A stretch of DNA of 64,000 nt from Phlebotomus papatasi (lineage: Eukaryota; Arthropoda; Insecta; Diptera; Psychodidae): the NCBI RefSeq assembly GCF_024763615.1, contig NC_077223.1, positions 56,482,627 to 56,546,626 on the forward strand, written 5' to 3'. This document shows, in pieces, positions 23,701-32,700 of this stretch; the stretch's first letter is position 1, and each line of letters opens with the position of its first letter. The position numbers and the translations under genes are program-made. Below the pieces are notes generated by a model, which did no database searches, was not told where the DNA came from, and saw only the letters and a list, made by a program, of their open reading frames with translations.

Positions 23701-26700
23701 TCTGAACTATTTTAAATACAAAATAATGACCAGCGCCCGATAACTTTTGTTTGTAAACATGTTTTCAAAATTTCCCATGAGAATGAGCGAGATGACTAGA
23801 TTTAGATCTCACTCACTCTCATTGAAATGTCAAAAACATGTTTACTAAACAAAAGTTATTGTGCGTTGGGCATAAAGCAATAAAACAAATAAGTTCTGAA
23901 CTGAGAAAAAATATATTTATGTGTTAAATATTATATTACATCAAAGTTAAAGTTCTGAAAAATTGCTCAAAATTTCATAATATAAATCCTAAATTTGAAA
24001 CCGGCTTAAAACCGGTTAACCGGTTTCAGAGCCATCCAAAACCGGTTAACCGTCTATTCGAAAAACCCGGAGTTATTTGGAATCACTAATTAGAAGGTTA
24101 TAAAATTATTTGGGTTTGAATCAAAATGCCTTCATATTAATATTTTCTGAGAATTACAATGAATGTTGTAAGTCTGTAAAGACCAATTACCTCTCAGAAA
24201 TAGCATCGAAAAAATTGCATTTATTCTAATAATAAATATTTTATTCATTTTGGTAAATGTTATTTCAAACGCTGAAAATACGTTATTTTTTATGAGTGCA
24301 TTGATTCACAAATGGTGGTCTTTAGAGAGGGTTAATTTGATATTAAAAATAATTTTGTATAGATCATTGAAAAAGTCTTAGCTTGGCGAAAATTTTGATC
24401 CGAAATAAATCCTATGTAAATTTTAACAACAAAAAATTCTGAAAGTTATAATCCTCAATAATAATTTCTTCCCTAAACTTACCTAAAACCTATTTATTCA
24501 GAACGCAGAGAAAATTTTTATAAAATTTTAAAACCCCAATTTCTTATAATTTTTACGCCTGGGCATCTTTATTTAAATAAAATAATGTAAATAAATAATT
24601 ATTTCACAAGATTTTTGGTAAAAAAAATCGTATTCTCCGATCTCGAGCTGGAGGGTAAAATTGTCTGGATACATCCCGAAATCCCAGCAGTTGCAAGACC
24701 TTGTACACCCTCCAGGTACAAGGTACAAGCAGGTATAAGCACTGTGAAAAAAGAGGGTGTGATTAACTTTTTTCCTCAGAATTTTAACACTTTTTAGGTG
24801 TAAAAATATATCAACATTTTTTAATGTTAATTTTACACCTTTTTAAGGGTAAAATTAACATGAAAATGGGTACCTTTAACCCCTAATGCACCTAAAAAGG
24901 GTAATATTTACACCGATTTAGGATCAATACTGCAGGGTAAAATTAACATTTCCGGAATATTATTTTAACTTTTTCGGATTTCTCTCACTCAGTGAGAATA
25001 CCAAACCTTGTACACCCTCCATTTTTAGCAAGGAGACGCACCTTTTAAGGGGGGATGGCGAAATTCGCTTCCAAATTTTCACTGGCAGTAACCAGTCAAA
25101 ATTTTGTCTGGATACTTTCGTGAATTGCCCTTGAGATTTTGAGAATTTCGACTTTCTATGCTGCATACAAATTTCATACTTTACGCCTTATATAATGTTC
25201 TTCTTGTAGGTACAGCCCGTTTAACACAAATTATGTTACCACTTGTGAGACGGGCAAATGGCCGGCTGGTATTTCTCTCTTCTGCCCTGGCCAAAATACC
25301 ATCTCCCGTCCGAGGTATTCAGAGTGCCACCCAGGCCGGAATAGAAGGCCTAGCCACGTGTTTGAGGGAAGAATTGCGCCCCAGGGGAGTTGATGTCTCG
25401 GTTGTAGCTGCTGGGGAATATGTAGCAGGTACATCGTGGCTCAACGACAAACTACTAATGGAACAGGTGAAGGGTGATATGTGAATAAGTGATGTATGGT
25501 TGATGAGAAATGCGCAATGTGTGTACGTAACATTGTCCCCAAATGGAAATTGATGGTCTTTCCACTGCGGAGCCGACATCAATATCTCTTCCACAAATTC
25601 AGAGCCGCAGACTAAAATAAATGTCAAGGACAGAGACACTGAAATTCCATTTACAGTCACAAGGTGACATCATTAATCCGGTCCCACTCCAAATGACTTC
25701 ACATAAAAAAATATATCTCAACCCCTAAAATGAGTAACACCTTGTTAGATAAATTTGTAACTCAATGTTCACTCGTTGAAAATCCCATTTTTCACCTGGA
25801 TTTGGTGGTATGAGAAGAAATTTGTCTTAATTGTGATTCAGTTTCAACAAGAAAATAATTCTGAGAAGTTGAACAATAAAAAGTTATGCGGAAAATTAAA
25901 GGCAAAATAGAAGTGTTTCACAAATTATGGTTTCTCATATATGATGAATTGTTGAATAGAAGTATCTCTTAAATGTGTAGAAAGAAAATTGGAATCATGA
26001 TTACATTTTTTACAAGTTTTGATTCTTTTCAAGCATACATCTTGCATAAGGCACTTATAATATATAAACTTTCCAATAAACTGTTATAATTTTTGAGTAG
26101 TTAAATTTAAATCCCAAATAAAGTACCCGTCTGACACAGGGTAAGGGGGACCCAGCGCTGAGCCATTAATTAATACCCAGCTTTAGGAACTATTTTAGCC
26201 CTCATCGGCAAGATCCGAGTGGTAGGCCCCAATTAAGGACTGGATTTTGCCAAGTACATCAATGGCGGTGGAATGAAACTGTCAATTTCACATCCTGATT
26301 TCACCTTCAAATTTAATACAGACGATAGAAGCTACAAAGATAGGCATATGTTTTATTTAACCAGGATGAACGATTTAACACTTTAGAAAAGCAAAAACTA
26401 TTCTGAAAAAAATTGTCTCCTAAAAAATACCCCCGAAAGGAAATAAAAACACGTATTTCAACATAGGAAATTTGTTTATAGTTACCACGACACTTTTCTC
26501 TACACGAAACGCACTCACGTACATTTATTATTATTAAAAAAAAACACTAAAAACACTGAGAATCTTTGTGAGAATTTTAAAAACAAATAAAATGTTTTGG
26601 AAAACATTCCATCTTGTCACTGACAGCCGAGCAACACGGCCGGCAACATAATTTTCGTAGTTCCGCTCTTCACCACCATGAACGCAAAACAGTGTGTCCT

Positions 26701-29700
26701 TCACATATATTTAGTAAGGGGTATTTTGTATGGGAGCTTCTTAAAAGTAAGGTATGAAAGATAGGGGTTAATTGAGGCTATAATCCACACTTAGCTGGTC
26801 AGACGGGTACCGTCGTTGCGGGTGACTGCACGTTTTTTCGCTGGTAAATACTGAAAAATCAACAATTTCTGTTAATAAACGACAATGAAGATCTTTACAT
26901 CTAAGGTTAAGATGCACGAGATCTACAAGATAACGTGGTCGCCATCTTAATTTGACGTTTCTGTCCGCCATTTTGAATAACTGTCAAAACCTAAAACTGC
27001 TCCGATTGGGTTGAAATTTTAGTATGTTGTAGCTGATGTCAAAACCTTTTCAGAACGTATCTATGTTCCAGTCTATGTCAAGCACGTACATGATACAAGC
27101 AAGGGGCTTGTATCATGTATCATGGCTTAGTTTAAAATTTCGAAATATTCATATTTTGGCGATCTTTATTTTCTAATCCTGAATTTTAAAACCTAAACGA
27201 AATGCCTCAGTAACCATTGAAAATGGTTGACGCTTTTATTTTATATTTTTTTTTAATCTTACATAATTTAAAAAATAAATGAAAATTGCATTTATTTATT
27301 TATTTATTTTTATTTTTTATCTTTGCAAAAACAGTTTTATAGATACTCAAATAATATGCTGTTATAAATAAAAACATTACTTTTATTTTTGTTCGTTAGA
27401 TCTCATCGCCTAACGATAGCGCTGCCTTTTTTGTGATGGTTTTGATAAAAGAAGCTTCTCGTAGTTCTGTTTTCATGAAAGTGTCAAAATTTTGAACTTG
27501 GAGCCCCTGTATCCAAACAACCGCATGACCTAGGTAGGATTTTATATATGTTCTGAAAAGGCCTCAACATCAGCTAGCACATACTAAAATTTCAGCTCAA
27601 TAGGATGAGATTTTTGGTTTGACAATTATTCAAAATGGCGGACAGAAACGTCAAATCAAGATGGCGACCACACCATCTTGTAGATTTCGGTCAGTTTATC
27701 TTAAGTTTCCAAGAAACTGGATAATTTTTAGCCAAATACTTCTATAATAAAGCTTTGGAAAGACTATTATATGCAATTTTATAACATAAATCATGCGTTC
27801 TTAGGAAGAGAATAACAAAAAAAAAGTATTTTAACAAAAATAATGAACAAAATCGAAGTGGATTATTCTAGCCAGATAAATTTAGAATGAATTTAGGTAA
27901 TTTACTACTCTGAAATCGATTTTGGAATTGCACCTTATTCAGATAACTTTTTCACGGAGCCGATTTTTGACAAAATACCTATATTTGCATTTCATTGACT
28001 ATTACTGAGACTACAAGTATCTAACTAACTTTTTCTGGGCTTCCGGGGCCTCTCCCAGCTGGCGGATGAGTGGCTCGTCAGACTGAGCAAACTTGAGGGC
28101 CAGCTTAAGAGCAGTCGTGGTCGTTAGCACCTCAAGCCTGGGAACTCCGAGTCCCCCATCCGTCGTGAAAGAGAGTCTCCCTGCTTCACCTCTCATCTTA
28201 GGCACACCCTAATGTCCTTACCTTCGTGCGTGATAGTGGTAATTACACTGAAAAAAATATGGGCACCCTCCCGGGTAATATGGTTATACCAGCTAAAAGT
28301 TCCCATACATTAGTGGGACATATTATTTTGAGCGACATTCAATTCACTCCAAAAGACTAAATTTTTACTGTATCTGACAAAATCTAAAAATTTTCTACTT
28401 GTGAAACATATAACCCCAGCCGATAAAGTAATTTTAAATTTCCTGGTATATTAAATTGACTCGAAACGCGAAAAAATGTAAATTTAGTTTTACCGGTAAT
28501 ATAGTTTTCCTATCTAGGTGAACTATTTAACCACATGGGTCTTTTATGCGTTTAGGGTATAATGTTGTACTTCCTGGGTAATGTGTTTGACTCTAAAAGG
28601 AAAATATGTATGGTTCTCTCTTTCACACAAAACGAATAACTGTTGTCTCTTTCATTTTTTCACGGTCATGAGATGCGCTATTTATGTGGCGTCAGTTTTA
28701 ATTTGACATGTGATTTGTCCGTAAAGAGTTTTGTGAAAATGGATTTTCTGACCAATTTGCTCGGGAAATTGCAATTCTTGGAGTTTTATGACGCTTTTAA
28801 AGGTAAGTTACTATCCCATTTATACAATCTATTAGTGAAAATTCCACAGAATTCATGTGAATCCGACTAAAAAAAACTATTAATTTTTTTTGTTTTTCTT
28901 GTCTTTTTAGGAGATGAATACACTTCCCAAGAAGTTTCCAGTGGATTATCTACGACGGATTGAAAACAGTGAAAGGGAAAAGCGGTCACAGAGACGTATT
29001 CTGGGCAAAGCTACAGGCTCTGAAGAAGGTAAAAAAAATGCTTTCCGGAAAGGGTCACATAACCCCAAAACACCAAAACACTGTGCACTTGATTTCCTTG
29101 ACCTGCAAGCCTGATGGCAGGGAGTGCTTTATATTCGCAGTTTTTCTTGGTTAGTGATCACCAGTGTATACAGGAAACTAAGGGTGTAGTAAGGATTTTT
29201 GTAAAAGGGGGGCCAAGTTCAAAATTATTTAAGGAAAATATTTTGTGGAGCCAACTCGTAATTCTAGGGCAAGTAACCAAGTGTTTTCTTGAAAAAAAAA
29301 ATGAAATATCCATTTTAATGCAATTTTTATGAATTTCAACTATTTAAAAAATGAATAAAATCCCTTAGTGGGACTTTTCGAAAGTTGTTGTTCCTGACAA
29401 CTTGAGATGTAAAAAACATAAGTGAAATAGATTAATAATATTAGCTATGTGATTTAGTTTACTACGACAAATATGTGCAAATTAATTTATGTGATGAAAT
29501 AAAATAATATTTTCTGTTTAATCATTGTTTTATTTTGGTAAAATATTGTACTGACAACGTGTATCGCATTGCGTCTATAAGGTAAATCAGTATACCAGGA
29601 AGAAATAATAGGTTTAACAAATGCAGTTATTCAGATTACTGGTGCCAACAAAGTATTGTTTGCACCAGGTATAACATAATACCAAAAAATACTTCCTCGG

Positions 29701-32700
29701 TTAAAATAATTTACCAAGAACGTCAAATGATATATTAAAATATTTTCTCCCAGTGGTATAATCATTTTACTATTGCCGGCTAACTGTTATACAAGGACTA
29801 AAAGCGTTATTCATAATACCGCAGCAGACTGAATTTTAGTCACGCTCGGTTATATTTTTTTTCAGTGTATGTCAGCGTAAGAAGACTCTACAAGGCGCAC
29901 AACCGTGCCCTGGAGGCATAGAGCCTCCAAAGCAAGGCGGATGGCACGGTGTCGAACGTTTGGATTTACGTAACTGGATCTATAATCTATAACTTTAATA
30001 TCCTTGTTATCAGAAAGCACTAATAAAACTGATGACGTGAATGTAGGAAAAACAATTTTTTACAATTTTCTACATGATCTTATCGGAAATTTATTGAACC
30101 AAACAGACCTAATTGAAAAACCATTAAATAGCTCATAAATTAGTCGATTGGTAATGACAGGGCATGAGATGAAAAATTTTTGAGGACGTTTTTTGCGTCA
30201 TTTGGCCAAAATGATAAATGGACCATTAACGTCGTACAAATATTCCACCTGCTGAGGATAGCAGCACAATATCGCAAAAGTTTTACCACTTTGTTCTCAT
30301 CATTGCCAGAAAGTATTTCATCATATTAAGGATGAAAGGATTTAATGAGGTTCCAGATATACAACGTGTATAATACTAATAAAAATTAATTATATATGGT
30401 ATCTTAAAATTCAATCACCTAAAATTGAAGTCATGCTGTGGCACACTGTTCAAGGATAAGGTGAAGAAAATTATGGGGTGGAAGCATTGTCTGGCCCAGG
30501 AGAGTGCATATGTGTATCATGAATACCTGAGAAAGTTTATGCATTAATAATGGATTTTTTCTCTTACCTTGGTATTTTGCAGGCATCTCAGATGTGGGCC
30601 CGGTTAAGTGATGAACAGAGGCGAGTTTATGGGAAGGAGTACTTTGAACATGCCATCAGATCCCTCGAGAAATATACTAAAGTGGTAAGTTTTCTCCTCC
30701 AAGTTCTAAAAAACAAACACTAGGATCCACAGCCCATGAAGATGTCACCGTAATATAATAAATTTTCACCAAGTATCAATATTCAACTTATAAGTATCTT
30801 CCTTTTAGTTTATAATTTGTACAATCACGCAAATTTTCAAAGCTACTTCAAGTGAAGCTTTAAATGATAAACGTAACATTCAGAAACTAAAATTTTATAT
30901 AGGGGAGACTGGGGCTAAAAATAACAAAACGGATATTTTATTTTTTTACAAGCTACTCGAGCGCTTCAGAAATTTCTAATTGCGCAGTTTTATAGGGAAT
31001 TTAGCGCTCTACAATTTTGTGAAAGTAATTTTCCTCTATTTTGTAAGGAAATACGTTTATCGAGCCGATTTCTAAAAAATCGTAATGACGTTTCTTTTCG
31101 CCGTGAGACATATAAATCAGAAATTGCTTCGCTTCTTGTTACTTTTTGCTCTTTACCTTTTGTTACTTTTTACCCCAAGTGGCCATTTTTAATAAAAAAA
31201 AAAGGAGAAAAGAACCTTTGTGAAATTCTAAAATAGATAGCGGATTCGTATTCAAAGAATCCAAATTAGTTAAGAAAAATTCACCAGTGTATCAATTTTG
31301 AAAAATAAGTAGGTAATAATTGTTATCTTCTGCAAGGAAAATATTTCAAAAATAGGGCTAAAAATTTCGATATTTTTTTATTATCTAAATTCCTCGTTCG
31401 AATTCTAAGAAACTTACGACATTGAAGAAGGTCTATGGAGGCTATCTATAGAAAAAAATTTGAGCCGCTATCTTTTTTACCTCGGAAGATATTGAATTTT
31501 GAAGTTTTCGATTTGTGACTTTTTACCCCAGTCTCTCCTACTGTATTAAAAAGTTATTCTTTTAAATAACCCAATAGGAAAAAGAGGTTTCCTACCTTTA
31601 TAAGAAAAATGAAAGAATCATCCTTCTTTCCCAGTGACATTTCTACATAAACACGTTTGATAACGGAAATAAATATCGTGGACAAATACTCTTTGAAATA
31701 ATCGGATGTTTTTTAATAAAAAAAGGAGTGACTAAACCAGCTTTTGCAAAATGCTCGTACGGCCTATTTCTACGGTACAAATGATTTAGTTAGATAGATA
31801 AACCCCACTAGTATAAGCTGTATTAATAAAGTTCTTAAAAATTTGAAATAATGAAACTCGTGTTCCCAAATTCGAGTATTTCACATTTTTTCAACGTGTA
31901 ATTATTTTAATAATCTTCGATTCATGACCGAATTATAATCGATTCATTATAGGTTAAAACCGTTTCAAACTTCTTAATTATTCCAAGACCGTTTTAGCGA
32001 CCTTAAAATTGCCAAAACCGATTAGAAAATACATTAGAGCTTTTTTGACCTTTTCGACATAGGAAAATTATTATTAGGAATAGAAATGATTCTAGGGTGC
32101 TACGAAATGTCTGCCTATGCAATATCTCAAATATATCCGAAAATTAGGGAAAAACGTGAACCGAGTGTTCGAAATATTTCAATACATGTTCTTTTTGTTA
32201 TTATGTATTATTAATCATATCGGAATACTTTATTATGCATTCCGTGATAGAAAAATTCGCCAAGTCCATGTGTAGACCGCCCATGAGCGCCTTCCCCGCA
32301 GTGTGGATGGCTGTTCCATGCTCCCAGTTTTTTTTGGGCACAGGCGGTGCATTTTATAACGTTTTATTACAGTAACAATGTCTTATCCTGACATTCGGTT
32401 GCTTGCACCGGGCGGGACTCGAACTAGCAACTTTGCGAGTCGAGTTGGAGATCTCGTCCGCCCAAGACCAAACGGTGAAAAATAAATTTTATGAAAAAAT
32501 ACGTATTTTTATGGTAATCTACATTCCATTAGCTTTTTTTTCCACGGAATAATTTTATTGGAAAAACTCCCAGTAATTTTCTTGCACTCTGAAATTTTCT
32601 AAACTATTTTAAATATAAAATATTGCAATAAAATAAATAATTTCTAAACTAACTAAGAAAAAGAATATATTTATGTGTTAAATATTACATCAAAGTTCAA

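Noticed and set aside
25231..25660. Two minus-strand frames over gene 1 exon 5
   Set aside because: Shadows of the SDR exon on the opposite strand.
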